64,000 bases of DNA from Gonatopus flavifemur (Eukaryota > Arthropoda > Insecta > Hymenoptera > Dryinidae), in NCBI GenBank assembly GCA_018340375.1, contig JAFFJZ010000144.1, positions 16,881-80,880 on the forward strand, in the 5' to 3' direction. Below, piece by piece: positions 22,263-33,638 of this stretch (positions within the stretch are counted from its first letter, which is position 1; each line of letters begins with the position of its first letter). A program made the translations under genes and the position numbers. The notes under the pieces are model-generated. The model was not told where the DNA came from, did not search any database, and saw only the letters and a program-made list of their open reading frames with translations.

Positions 22263-22276
22263 CTCATGGTATTTAA

Positions 22277-23210
22277 GGGGTCTTTCTGATACAGGCCTCC
22301 AAGAAAAAATCTTTGTTCTCAAACATTTGTTTCTTATAGAAAAAATTGAGACACCGTTCGAAAATTTGTAGGTACATTTATTAAACATTCAATCTTACAA
22401 GAATATTTTCTTCAGATTCAAACAAATTTTCTTTTCCTTCACACTAATTTAAACAATAAAAAAACTAAAAAATGACGGTGAGAGTGATTTGGGACGACTG
22501 GATGATCTGAAAAAGGAAATAAAAAGGCAAATTATTCCTTATTGAAGTGGCTATCGCATGAACTAGGATCTTTTCGATTGGCCAAAAATTCTCCGATTTC
22601 TATCCGATTTTCCACCCTCAAAAATACATTTTTTCGAAGAATGGCCGCCATTTTGTTATTCTTCAATGAAAAAAAAATATCCTAGTTCATCCCTGGTGAA
22701 AATGAAGCGTGCATTTGGAACGTCGTATAGGAGTGTTATTACCGTCACATGAGAGTGTATTAAGAATCAATTGGCGCAGTTGAGCGTGGATCGAGCGTGA
22801 AGAAAAGCGTTCATGCACGCTGTACTCACGCTTATATTGAAGTAAGCGTGCATTGAACGTATATTGGCCAGAATCACGTTATTGGTACGCTGTTTGAACT
22901 TTATGTGCACGCCGTTTTTTCGCCAGCGATGCGATAGCCACTTCAACAAGGAATAATTTGCAATGTTTTTTTCCTTTTTCAGATCATCCGGTCGTCCCAA
23001 ATCACTCCCACCGTCATTTTTCAGGGGTTTTTTGTTTAAACTAGTAGGACGATGAAAAAATTTGTTTGAATCTGAGAGAAACATCTTTTGTAATATTTAA
23101 TGTTCAGTAAACATACCTATAAATTTTCAAAACGATATCTCAATTCTTTCTATGAGAAAAAAATGTTTGAAGAAAAAATTTTTCTGTAAAATCTTAACCA
23201 GACAAACCCC
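22277..23210. mobile_element. Foldback element with TTAA target duplication
   Basis: TTAA lies at 22273-22276 and 23211-23214. The ends are GGGGTCTTTCTG and CAGACAAACCCC. The arms pair over several hundred bases; for example GATGATCTGAAAAAGG and AAGTGGCTATCGCATG on the left answer CTTTTTCAGATCATC and GCGATAGCCACTT on the right. TTAA duplication with G/C-rich ends is seen in piggyBac and Kolobok elements; no transposase is present. A 238-bp element sits inside near the centre. Confidence 0.75.
22691..22928. mobile_element. CCCTGGTG...CGCCAGCG element with AT duplication
   Basis: It is inserted in the loop-side arm of the TTAA foldback. The left arm of that foldback reads GGCTATCGCATGAACTAGG. 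The right arm, with this element removed, reads CCTAGTTCATGCGATAGCC. Here CCTAGTTCAT is followed by CCCTGGTGAAAATGAAGCG, and TTTTTTCGCCAGCG is followed by ATGCGATAGCC, so AT is duplicated. 238 bp, with internal GCGTGCATT/GCACGCT words. Confidence 0.85.
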
Positions 23211-23984
23211 TTAATCAAATAATACACCCAGAAGAAAAAGGTTGTAGAAAACTGATCAAAGAACTGTAATCATACCTTTTTGATATCCCAAATAGACAAT
23301 CCGATTTCTATTAGATATCTGAAGATGACTGAAAATTTTGTAAGATATCTCAAAATTTTTTCTGAAAGAGATCTCTACGATATCTTAAAGATATCGTACG
23401 CAACACTATTGTCACGTCCAGAGATATTCAAAGAATATTCCTTTCAATGACAATGGCAAAGGAATTAATATAGAATATTAACACCTTAAAATATAAGTTC
23501 CCCTATTTTGTGTCATGAACAAGGATGGGGAGAAACAGAACAATTGGAGGAGGAAAGTTGAATAAAAACATTGAACTTATAAAAATATAAGATTCATTAC
23601 AATGAAGATTCGAATAATTCTACATGAAACAATTCTCTTACAGCTAACTTCAATAACTTTAAATCAGAATCAGAGATTTCAACATACTTTTGTCATATTC
23701 TACTCTTTGTTCTACATCAGTCATATTTCAATTGTATACATATATCGACCTCATCTTTAACATTGGGATTATTGGCTCTTTCAATTCAAACTTACAAGAA
23801 AAATGATTTTATTACATATTTTGGGATCTAAATTATTTCGAAACAACTTTGTTTCTCTGACTTTGATACAATCCTTTAAAAGCTCAATTTCAGCTCTTAA
23901 TTCATTCATATTCCATTAATAGAATACATACATTGTCTTGTTTGGTGTTACTTTAACTGATATAGTCTCTAATTAACAGTTGCG

Positions 23985-24205
23985 AGATTCCAGCCAACTG
24001 AATTTCCCACAACTACCAATTTTTGACGTTCAAACAATTACTCGTGTGATTCCAGCCAACTGAATTTCCCACGAATAATCATGAGTGAATTAAATTTGGA
24101 ATTACCAATTAATATGTGAGATTCCAGCCAACTGAATTTCCCACACAATTAATCGGTGATATAGACTCAATTGACATCTGAGAAATTCTAGCCAACTAGA
24201 TTTTT
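23985..24205. repeat. Four spaced copies of ATTCCAGCCAACTGAATTTCC
   Basis: Three near-identical copies of a ~26-bp word (GATTCCAGCCAACTGAA, then TTTCCCAC) start near 23985, 24048 and 24118, and a diverged fourth near 24183, spaced about 62-70 bp. They lie inside the candidate LTR upstream of its TATA-like site. The regular spacing and conserved core resemble binding sites; that role is inferred. Confidence 0.65.
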
Positions 24206-24377
24206 CTAAGTAGTCGATTTTCGTCACTATGGGGTTGAATTTAAAAGACAATGTATTTGAATATGAGATGAAACAAAGTTGCTCTATACACAAATTGAAA
24301 TGTAATTATTACGATTTCTTCACTCAGTCAAATTTTCACTTACAAAGAGAAAAATCCAAAATATGGCACAATAATCC

Positions 24378-24510
24378 TTGGAAAGAACACAAAATATTTC
24401 AAACACCTTGAAAAAGAACACAAAATATTTCAAACACCTTGAAAAGGAACACAAAATATTTCAAACACCTTGAAAAAGAACACGAAATATTTCAAACACC
24501 TTGAAAAAGA
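24378..24510. repeat. 31-bp tandem repeat, about four units
   Basis: Units of TTGAAAAAGAACACAAAATA followed by TTTCAAACACC, 31 bp each, differ at one or two positions. Inside the candidate LTR. Confidence 0.9.
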
Positions 24511-25059
24511 ATTTAACTTGAAGACTTGAAAACACTTTGAAGTTGTAGTAAAGAAGAACGTTGAACACGAATACTTGAAGATGATGTGTAAGAACTGGAG
24601 CGAATGCGATTACTGCGAATACTAACTTTTGGGCCCAAAACATGGGTTTTTATATGGTCAGTCTCGACCATGGAGAGACTTGTTTTGGTCACTTAGAAAA
24701 ATGCACTTTGCTCCATAGATAATGAGTTCATGCACTGCCCTTATGACGCATCACAAGTACATGGTGTTACGCGACGATGTCTTATCTATCACGTGAAGTT
24801 TAGTTGAAAGTTAGAACTATGACTCAAAATTATCAAAGGAAAGTATCTATAAGAAAGATATTGATTGAATGTTCTTCAAGTTTTCTTAATATTGAATGAT
24901 GCGAGAAGAGTTTTGAATTCAATTTACGAGAATGGTAATTGAATCATATGCAATTATTAGAAGAGTGCTCAATCAATAATTAAGTAATTAAAATTATACA
25001 ATTTATATATTAAAACACAAAAATACATGTATGGAAAAAGACGATTCCGTCACACTATT

Positions 25060-25580
25060 ATATATGTTTTTGATATCTGAAAAGGGATCTTTCAGGAGCT
25101 TCTTTAAGATATCTTAATCAGGTCTTATGGGAGAGCAAAATTAGAAATCCGAAAAATGATATATTTCAGAAGTCATACAAATCCCCTGGTGGTAATGTAT
25201 ATCACAATTTTTCATAATTCTCATGAAAGTCATAATTCTGTATATTTCGTCATTTGTTACAAATTCGAGGAGGAAATATTAGATTTTTCTCACCGAATTT
25301 GTAATTCATGAGGAAATATGAAAAATTGTCACTTTTATGAGAAATTATGGAAAATCATGAGATCAACCTCCGCCAGGGAATCGATACATGAATTCGATGA
25401 AGATGTTTCGAGGAGAACACAGCATGGTACAAATTCATGTATTCAGGTTCATAAATTCATTTTTGTAATAGTTCAAGATATTCAAGAAGTGCAATTGCGC
25501 CTTTAAATAGGATAAAATCTCATCGAGTAACTGCATGATATTTTGTTGGTTTATATATGTAAACGACAGTAAAGATCAGG
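25060..25580. other. GATATCT-rich remnant and intergenic sequence
   Basis: 25065-25150 continues the GATATCT-rich repeat interrupted by the candidate LTR (other half near 23277-23405; similar text at 51260-51480). The rest has a loose inverted repeat around AATTTTTCATAATTCTCATG but no gene. Confidence 0.4.
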
Positions 25581-25583
25581 GTT

Positions 25584-26605
25584 CCCTGGTTAAAAAATCC
25601 AATAGGATCCGATAAAAAACGATTCAAAAATAATCGGAATGAATAGGGTCAATCGGAGAGGCTCAGCTACCGATTCAAAATGAGTAGGAATAGGAATTTC
25701 CGACCTCATTTCAAAATGTATAAGTTTAATTGATCAATGGGTTTCAGTTGAATCATCCCAACATTCGAATCTATCGAGAATAATCGGGAAGTTTACAGAT
25801 CCTAATATCCTACATGAGAAGAAGAGATTAGTTGAAACAAGTAGTTACCTTGTAGGCGCATATGGACCCATTTTTCTTTTTGGTTAGGACAACAATTTTA
25901 TTCATTGATTTGACTAATTTGAAGAACTGGTTGAATCAATAAAAAAATTGGTTATTCTAACGGAAAAAATGGGTCCATATGCGCTTACAAGTTATATAGT
26001 TATTTCAACTAATCTTTTGTTTCCGAGTAAAGCTATATAGTTTCCGAAATAACCAATCCAGTTTCAGAATCGTTTTTATTGCATCAGACCATCGGTTTCA
26101 AATGAATAAAATACCGATCAAATCCGTTTAAAAACTATGTCATTGGCGCCAATCGGAATTTTCATTGATCATAAAATACTGATTGAAACCAATTTGACAA
26201 TATTTAATTAGTATTCATCGAAATTTTTATTGGTAATAAAATACCCATTGAAACCCATTGACAAATATTTAATTGGTATCAATCCGAATTTTTATTATTA
26301 ATAAAAAACCCATTGAATCCCATGGGGAAATATTTCGCAGGGATCAATCAAAATTTTCATGTTCAATAGTGTACCGATTAAATGCAATTAGACAATATTT
26401 CATTGATATCAATCGGAGTTTTCATTGATTATAAAGTACCCATTGAATTATATTGAGAAATATTTTATTGGTATCAGTCGGAATTTTCATTATTAAGAAA
26501 ATACCCATTGGTATCAATCGGAGTTTTCATTATTCATAAGATACCGATTGACCCCAATAGAAAAATATTTTTGTAATCAGATTCAATCAGATATTCTTGA
26601 CCAGG
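25584..26605. mobile_element. CCCTGGTTAAA element A relative with nested MITE
   Basis: It starts CCCTGGTTAAAAAATCC like the internal start at 874, runs into ~65-bp minisatellite units (26100-26560), and ends near TTGACCAGG at 26605 with a degenerate terminus. Between about 25818 and 26037 it is interrupted by a foldback MITE. Confidence 0.6.
25818..26037. mobile_element. Foldback MITE (GATTAGTTGAAAC / TTTCAACTAATC)
   Basis: The arms GATTAGTTGAAACAAGTAG and GCGCATATGGACCCATTTTT on the left are answered by AAAAATGGGTCCATATGCGC and ATTTCAACTAATC on the right. It lies inside the element at 25584-26605. Exact ends and target duplication are unclear. Confidence 0.55.
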
Positions 26606-26620
26606 ATATGTTTGGCAATA

Positions 26621-27900
26621 CAGGCCGGTTGAAAAGTTCCTGCGCTCACCAAGAGATAGCACTGCTAGCTCGAAACTTTTTTTTTCTCAAGTTGGTATAT
26701 CTGTCCTGAGAACACATGCAAAGTTACAAGTCATTCTGTCAATTCATTCTTTGTTTACAAGCCATTTGAAGTTGACGTGTCATTGATTTTTCTTAATATG
26801 GAAAAAATTGAATATCGTGCAGTCATTATATTCTTTGTTTTGAAGGGTTTAAAAGCAAAGGAAATTTATGAACAATTGTTAGAAGTGTATAAGGAGTCCT
26901 CACATTCAAAACGCACCGTTGAATTTTGGGCTGGTGAATTTAAACGTGGTCGTACTAGCCTTGAAGACGATCCACGCGAAGGACGACCAAAAACTGCAAC
27001 CACAGCAGAAATCATTGAGCATGTACATAATACGGTTAGTGAAGATCCAAGTTTGACTAAGCGTGAAATTGCTAATGCCATAGGCATCTCAGACGAACGA
27101 GTACTCCATATTTTACATGAAGAATTACGTATGAAAAAACTGTTTGGAAATTTAGTGCCGCACACGTTAACAATTCAACAAAAACTGGATCGAAAACAAA
27201 TTTCTCAGCGTAATTTGGAGCGTTTTAAGCAGAATAAAACCGACTTCTTGCGTCGTTTTATAACTATGGATGAGACTTGGATCTACCACCATGATCCTAA
27301 ATTGAAACAAGAACGTTTACAGTGGACTGAAACTGGTTGTTCAGCTCCAAAGCAAGTGAAGTCACAACGATCAGCAAAGAAGGTTATGGCATCAGTTTTT
27401 TGGAATTTTGTTCATTGATTATCTCCAGAAAGGTGAAACAATCAACTCCGAATATTACTGCAGCCTTTTGGATCAGCTGGATGAAAAAATTCGTGAGAAA
27501 AGACCTGGTTTAAAGAAGAAAAAAATCATTTTTCATCAAGATAACGCACCTGCTCACAAAAGTGTTTTGACGATGGCTAAATTCGAAGAACTCAAGTACG
27601 AATTGCTTGAACATCCACCGTGTTCGCCAGATTTGGCTCCTAGCGACTACTATCTCTTCAGAAATCTCAAACAATTCCTTCGTGGAAAGCATTTTTCGTC
27701 AAATGAAGAGGCCATAGCAGCCGTAGGCGGTTATTTTGCAGAGCTTCTGGAAAACCATCATAAGGATGGGATGAAATTATTGGAAGATCATTGGAACAAG
27801 TGTATTGAGCTTCTAGGAGATTATATTGAATAAAAAAATATATTTCGTAACAAAAACAGTATTCTTTCATTTCGAGCGCAGAAACTTTTCAACCAACCTG
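26621..27900 (+). mobile_element. mariner element, full length (1280 bp)
   Basis: TA flanks both sides (26619-26620, 27901-27902). The terminal inverted repeats are CAGGCCGGTTGAAAAGTTCC at the left and AACTTTTCAACCAACCTG at the right, continuing through GCGCTC/GAGCGC. Length is typical of mariner. The transposase it carries is frameshifted, so this copy is not autonomous unless rescued in trans. Confidence 0.95.
26798..27833 (+). pseudogene. mariner transposase, DD34D, with one frameshift
   Basis: The N-terminal part runs from ATG at 26798 (an upstream in-frame ATG at 26777 adds seven residues). It has the paired-like helix-turn-helix region (KEIYEQLLEVYKESSHSKRTV, then GRPKTATT), a linker LVPHTLT where WVPH is usual, and TMDETW with the first catalytic Asp near 27270. 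After VMASVFW the frame is lost near 27405, where about ten bases (the Asp/Gly codons expected before ILFIDYLQKGE) appear deleted, and coding resumes in another frame to 27833. The second Asp is in FHQDNAPAH and the third in DLAPSDYYLF, with 34 residues between them. All three Asp remain. The enzyme would cut and paste the element at TA. Confidence 0.92.
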
Positions 27901-27924
27901 TATGCCCCTCCAGAGCAGCGTATT

Positions 27925-28010
27925 AGAATAGCTTAGAGGTTAAGGAGGCAGGTCTTACAGGTAGGTAGATCGGTGATAATTCGAATCTCCTCCAGGTAGG
28001 AATAAATTTC
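27925..28010 (+). ncRNA. tRNA-like sequence with A and B boxes (SINE head?)
   Basis: TAGCTTAGAGG (27930-27940) resembles an A box and GATAATTCGAATC (27974-27986) a B box. No acceptor stem can be drawn, so it is probably a tRNA-derived repeat rather than a gene. Confidence 0.4.
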
Positions 28011-28039
28011 CCAAGTCATATGCGGAGATAGAGGTGTTG

Positions 28040-28490
28040 GCAAATTCTCAATTGGATCCAGTTAGAAAATAATTCATTTACATCAATCAGAATTTTGATT
28101 AATAATAAAATATCCATTGAATTACACCAGAAATTATTCTATTGGTATCAATTAGAGTTTTGATTGATCATAAAATACCGACTGAATCCAATAGAAAAAC
28201 ATTCTATTGGTATCAATGGGAAATTTCCGATGCAGCAACCCAATTCAATCCGATAGAATTTCTTTTTATCGGAATTAATCGGATTTTTTCACCAGGGTTA
28301 GGAATGCCGGTAATTTGTTTTACCGGATTTGATCGGAGTTTTTGTCAATCGTGAATTACCGATTCAATCCAATAAAAAAGTATATTATCGGTATCAGTGG
28401 GAAATCTCCGATGCAGAAACTCAATTCATTCCGATAGAATTTCTTTTTATCGGAATTAATCGGATTTTTTCACCAGGGTTAGGAATGCCG
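28040..28490. repeat. Element A end fragments in tandem
   Basis: Two or more consecutive ~190-bp units each contain TCCGATGCAG, TTTTTATCGGAATTAATCGG and TTTTTTCACCAGGG followed by TTAGGAATGCCGGTAA. Each unit ends with a copy of the element terminus (CCAGGG near 28295 and 28480). Frames of 70-78 codons here are repeats of the same text. Confidence 0.65.
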
Positions 28491-29376
28491 GTAATGTTCA
28501 CTAATGCTGATTTTGAAAAAGTATACAATGAGATCAACCGAATATACGAATGAAATATCATACACTTACTTGGTAAGTTTTCATCCCATGGCCAGGTCAA
28601 TTGCACTTCTGAATCCCTTGAATCCCAATATGTAACATTTTTATGTACAAGATTCAAAATTTTACACGTACTGCACGTGAAAGAATGAGGCAGAAAATTA
28701 TTTATTTTGTTTCCCGAGTTACGGTATCTTGAACGTTATCTCGATTCAAGGATGTAACTATACAGGGGATAACGGAGGGTGCTAAATAATCGATTTTTTC
28801 TTTAAACTGCGATCATGTACGTATATGAGATTTTAATAACATTTTTATTCAAATTATAGAATATGCAAGAAAAAATGATTCTCCAATAATCCCCACATTT
28901 TTTTTCATGAATAATACGTAAAAATCCTGATATATCGTGTGTGACGAGCCCGTCAAAGTTGGAGTATTGTGACGGACTCGTCAGGAAGTCCAGTAACCTG
29001 CAACAAATAAACAAGATTAATATAACGCTCTTTATAAAGTTTAGAATGGAGTCGACACAACCTTACCGTAACCGACTGTTGGTAGGGTACAATCCTGCTC
29101 CCTCGTTTCACCAGTCGTTGAAGGTGAAACCTGTAAATAATTAGCGGTTAGAAAAAAAAGGATTCGATAATTCAAAGTGAATGAATAAAGATAGAGATGG
29201 CATACCGTCTGTAGTCACCATTTAGTCCAGCGCTGGTGACCCGAAATAATTTAGTCTGTAAAATAAAGAAAGTTAGTAAAGGTCAATAAAGACCGAACAA
29301 AAGCACGATACATTGCTTACCACACGGAGGCCCAAATAGTCACCTGTAAGTGAGAACATTATTAGATAATAAGAAG
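28491..29376. other. Left flank of the nested structure
   Basis: No gene recognised. A short hairpin lies at about 28943-28984 (TGACGAGCCCGTCA and TGACGGACTCGTCA). 29040-29300 is somewhat richer in GC, with GGTGACCCGAA near 29233; I could not assign it to an element. Confidence 0.35.
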
Positions 29377-32300
29377 CCCTGGTAGGAAAAAGCGACTGTC
29401 GTTTTGTTCAATAAAGCGACCTAGGAACGACCATAAAGCGACTCTGAGAAAAATTCGTGTTTTTGAGGAATAATCGAGCGTAGGGGAAAAATAAAAAAGC
29501 ATCATTAAGTAGAGGCTTTGATCTATCCATTGACATAAACATCATGCCGAAATTCGATGATTGAGGTACTGTTTGGATCGTTCGAGAAAGAGGAATTTTT
29601 GGAAGGAAATCGGCTCGGTACAACGGAACGCGTTGAGCGTGAGGGGCGGAGCTTGAGTAAACGACACGCGGCGCAGAGGGGCGCGAGGGAGCAACTAATC
29701 ACGCCTACCGAAGCAGGGACGCGGCAACGTAACAAGAACGACGAAACGACCCTGGAACGACCAACAAACGACTTTCACATAATGTTCCGGTGAAATAAAT
29801 TTGTCTTTCATATGGTTGTTATTTCGGAATGCATGAGTATTTGTTCACTGAAAGGGCTATTGATATGTGAATTGAGCGGATGGATACTCATCCCGTGAGA
29901 AACTCATAAAGAGTTCATTTTGGATTGGAAACGAGAAAACGACCGTGAAGCGACCTTAAAACGACCAAAGGGTGACTTTTTCTGAAATTCGCTGATACTT
30001 TCGTTTTTTGATTTGATCGCGATCTCGTTGACGATTTGTGGTTCACATCTTACTTCAGAAAAGCTGTAACCGCATCATAATCCTATTGGAAGATTCCCCT
30101 CAGGGTTAATTATCCGCAAATCAAGTGCGGACATATAAAGCGACTATAGAACGACCAACCGACGACTTTCTTATAAGTTTTAGGTTTCCCGGGGGTTTTC
30201 CATATTGTTACAATTTCAAAGTGAATCAGAAACTGTGAATCGTATCATGTTTTTGAATCATAATCTATGATATTTCGTACGATTCTATATGACACTTCAA
30301 GCAGGCCCTGGTGGAACAAAGCGACTGTCGTTTTGTTCAATAAAGCGACCTAGGAACGACCATGAAGCGACTTTGAGAAAAATTCGTGTTTTTGAGGAAT
30401 AATCGAGCGTAGGGAGAAAATCAAAAAAGCATCATTAAGTAGAGGCTTTGATCTAACCATTGACATGAACATCATGCTGAAATTCGATGATTGAGGGACT
30501 GTTTGGATCGTTCGAGAAAGAGGAATTTTTGGAAGGAAATCGGCTCGGTACAACGGAACGCGTTGAGCGTGAGGGGCGGAGCTTGAGTCAAGGACACGTG
30601 GCAGAGAGGGGAGCAAAGGGGGCAACTAATCACGCCTACTGAAGCAGGGACGCGGCAACGTAACAAGAACGACGAAACGACCCTGGAACGACTAACAAAC
30701 GACTTTCACATAATGTTCAGGTTAAATAAATTTGTCTTTCATATGATTGTTATTTCGGAATGCATGAGTATGTGTTCACTGGAAGGGCTATTGATATGTG
30801 AATTGAACGGATGGATACTAATTACGGGAAAAAATCAGGAAGAGTCCATTTTGGATTGAGAACGAGAAAACGAGCGTAAAGCGACCTTGAAACGACCAGA
30901 AGGTGACTTTTTCGGAAATTCACTGATACTTTCGGTTTTTGATTTGATCGCGATCTCGTTGACAATTTGTGGTTCTTATCTTACTTCAGAAACGCTGTAA
31001 CCGAATCACAACCCTATTGGAAGATTCACCTCAGGGTTAATTATTCGCGAATCAAGTGCGGACATATAAAGCGACTATGGAACGACCAAACGACGACTTT
31101 CGTATAAGTTTTAGGTTTCCCGATGGGTTTTCATATTGTTGCAATCCCCAATTGAATCAGCTGTTTACTGAATGTGATGGATAACAATCACGGGAAGTAA
31201 TCGGGAAGAGTTCATGTTGGATTGGAAACGAGAAAACGACCGTGAAGTGACCTTAAAACGACCAAAGGGTGACTTTTTCTGAAATTCGCTGATACCTTCG
31301 TTTTTTGTTTTGATCACGATCTCGTTGACAATTTGTGGTTCATATCTTACTTCAGAAAGGCTGTATCCGCATCATAATCCTATTGGAAGATTCACCTCAG
31401 GGTTAATCATTCGCAAATCAAGTGCGGACATATAAAGCGACTATGGTACGACCAACCGACGACTTTCGTATAAGTTTCAGGTTTCCCGATGGTTTTTCAT
31501 ATTGTTACAATTTCAAAGTGAATCAGAAACTGTGAATCGTATCATGTTTTTGAATGATAATCTATGATATTTCGTACGATCCTATATGACACTTCAAGCA
31601 GGCCCTGGTGGAACAAAGCGACTGTCGTTTTGTTCAATAAAGTGACCTAGGAACGACCGTAAAGCGATTTTGAGAAGAATTCGTGTTTTTGAGGAATAAT
31701 CATGCGTAGGGAGAAAATCAAAAAAGCATCATTAAGTAGAGGCTTTGATCTATCCATTGACATAAACATCATGCTGAAATTCGATGATTGAGGTACTGTT
31801 TGGATCGTCCGAGAAAGTAGAATTTTTGGAAGGGAATCGGCTCGGTACAACGGAATGCGTTGAGCGTGGGGGGCGGAGCTTGAGTCAAGGACACGTGGCG
31901 TAGAGGGGAGCGAGGGAGCAACTAATCACGCCTACTGGAACAGGGACGCGGCAACGTAACAAGAACGACGAAACGACCCTGGAACGACTAACAAACGACT
32001 TTCACATAATGTTCAGGTTAAATAAATTTGTCTTTCATATGATTGTTATTTCGGAATGCATGAGTATGTGTTCACTGGAAGGGCTATTGATATGTGAATT
32101 GAACGGTTGCATACTAATTACGGGAAAAAATCAGAAAGGGTCCATTTTGGATTGTGAACGAGAAAACGACCGTAAGGCGACCTTGAAAAGACCAAAGGGT
32201 GACTTTTTCGGAAGTTCACTGATACATTCGTTTTTTGATTTGATCGCGATCTCGTTGACGATTTGTGGTTTACATCTTACTTCAGAAAAGCTGTAACCGC

Positions 32301-33283
32301 ATCATAATCCTATTGGAAGATTCCCCTCAGGGTTAATTATCCGCAAATCAAGTGCGGACATATAAAGCGACTATAGAACGACCAACCGACGACTTTCTTA
32401 TAAGTTTTAGGTTTCCCGGGGTTTTTCCATATTGTTACAATTCCAAATTGAATCAGCTGCTTACTGAATGTCCTATGAATATGTAAATCACGCGCATGGA
32501 TACCAACCACGGGAAGTAATCGGAAACAGTTCATTTTGGATTGGAAACAGGAAACCACCGTAAGGCGACCTTGAAAAGACCAAAGGGTGACTTTTTCGGA
32601 AGGTCACTGATACTTTCGTTTTTTGATTCGATCGCGATCTCGTTGACGATTTGTGGTTTACATCTTACTCCAGAAAAGCTGTCACCGCATCATAATCCTA
32701 TTGGAAGATTCACCTCAAGGTTAATTGTTCGCAAATCGAGTGCGAACATACAAAGCGACTATGAAACGACCAACCGATGACTTTCGTATAAGTTTCAGGT
32801 TTCCCGATGGTTTTTCATATTGGTACAATTTCCAATTGAATCAGCTGCTTACTGAATGTCCTATGAATATGTTGATCACGCGCATGGATAACAATCACGG
32901 GAAGTAATCGGGAAGCGTTCATTTTGGATTGGAAATGAGAAAACGACCGTAAGGCGACCTTGAAACGACCAAAGCGTGACTTTTTCGGAAATTCACTGAT
33001 ACTTTCGTTTTTTGATTCGATCGCGATCTCGTTGCGATTTGTGGTTCATATCTTACTTGAGGAAGGCTGTAACCGCATCATAATCTCATTGAAAGATTCA
33101 CCTCAGGGTTAATTATTCGCATATCCAGTGCGGACATATAAAGCGACTATGGAACGACCAACCGACGACTTTCGTATAAGGTTTAGGTCTCCTGATGGTT
33201 TTTCATATTGCTACAATTTCAAATTGAATCAGCTGCTCACTGAATGTCCTATGGATATGTGAATCACGCGCATGAATAACAAT
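29377..33283 (+). repeat. Left arm: CGAC-rich subrepeats
   Basis: A terminal-type unit (CCCTGGTGGAACAAAGCGAC) recurs at about 30312 and 31602. Two subunit motifs alternate: ACGACC...AAAGGGTGACTTTTTC near 29948, 30890, 31252, 32182, 32573 and 32962; and ACATATAAAGCGACTAT near 30130, 31065, 31429, 32358 and 33134. Each cluster holds several CGAC words about 10-15 bp apart. Frames of 60-95 codons within are repeats of the same text and not genes. Confidence 0.85.
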
Positions 33284-33638
33284 CCTCAAGTAAGATATAA
33301 ACCACAGATCGCAACGAGATCACGATCAAATCAAAAAACGAAAGTATCAGTGAATTTCCGAAAAAGTCACCCTTTGATCGTTTCAACCCAAGTAGAAATC
33401 TGACAAGGCATTGTCTAGTCAATATGAGGCCCCTGTAGGGATTTTATAAGGAACTTCTAGTTGATATAAACTAGCAAGTTACTCACCGGTTACTTACAAT
33501 ATATATTAGACAAGTGAAACTCTCAAAAAACTATGGAGGATTTTTTATAAGTATATCTAGACTGTTACTACACTTGTACGCCTCGCCAGAAATCATTGAG
33601 GCCCTTTCAAGATTTATTTGCCAGAAGAAGGCAGTGTA

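Larger units (their letters stand above)
23410..25054. mobile_element. Candidate solo LTR (TGTCACG...CGTCACA), 1645 bp
   Basis: It begins TGTCACGTCC and ends TTCCGTCACA, with CTAT on both sides (23406-23409, 25055-25058). The flanks read together as one GATATCT-rich sequence (CGCAACACTAT then TATATATG), so this is a clean insertion. TG...CA termini and a 4-bp duplication are typical of LTR retrotransposons. No gag, pol or second LTR is present, hence solo. It contains two sets of short tandem repeats and a TATA-like TTTTTATATGG near 24650. An 8-bp reading of the duplication (ACACTATT) is also possible. Strand is not determined. Confidence 0.55.

Noticed and set aside
29230..29245. GGTGACCCGAA as a primer-binding-site region of an LTR retrotransposon
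   Set aside because: No LTR boundary, no gag-pol and no polypurine tract nearby; a short match of this kind can arise by chance.
32009..32907. Frames of 60-95 codons in the CGAC subrepeats
   Set aside because: They repeat with the subrepeat period, start and stop at different points in each copy and show no protein-like conservation.
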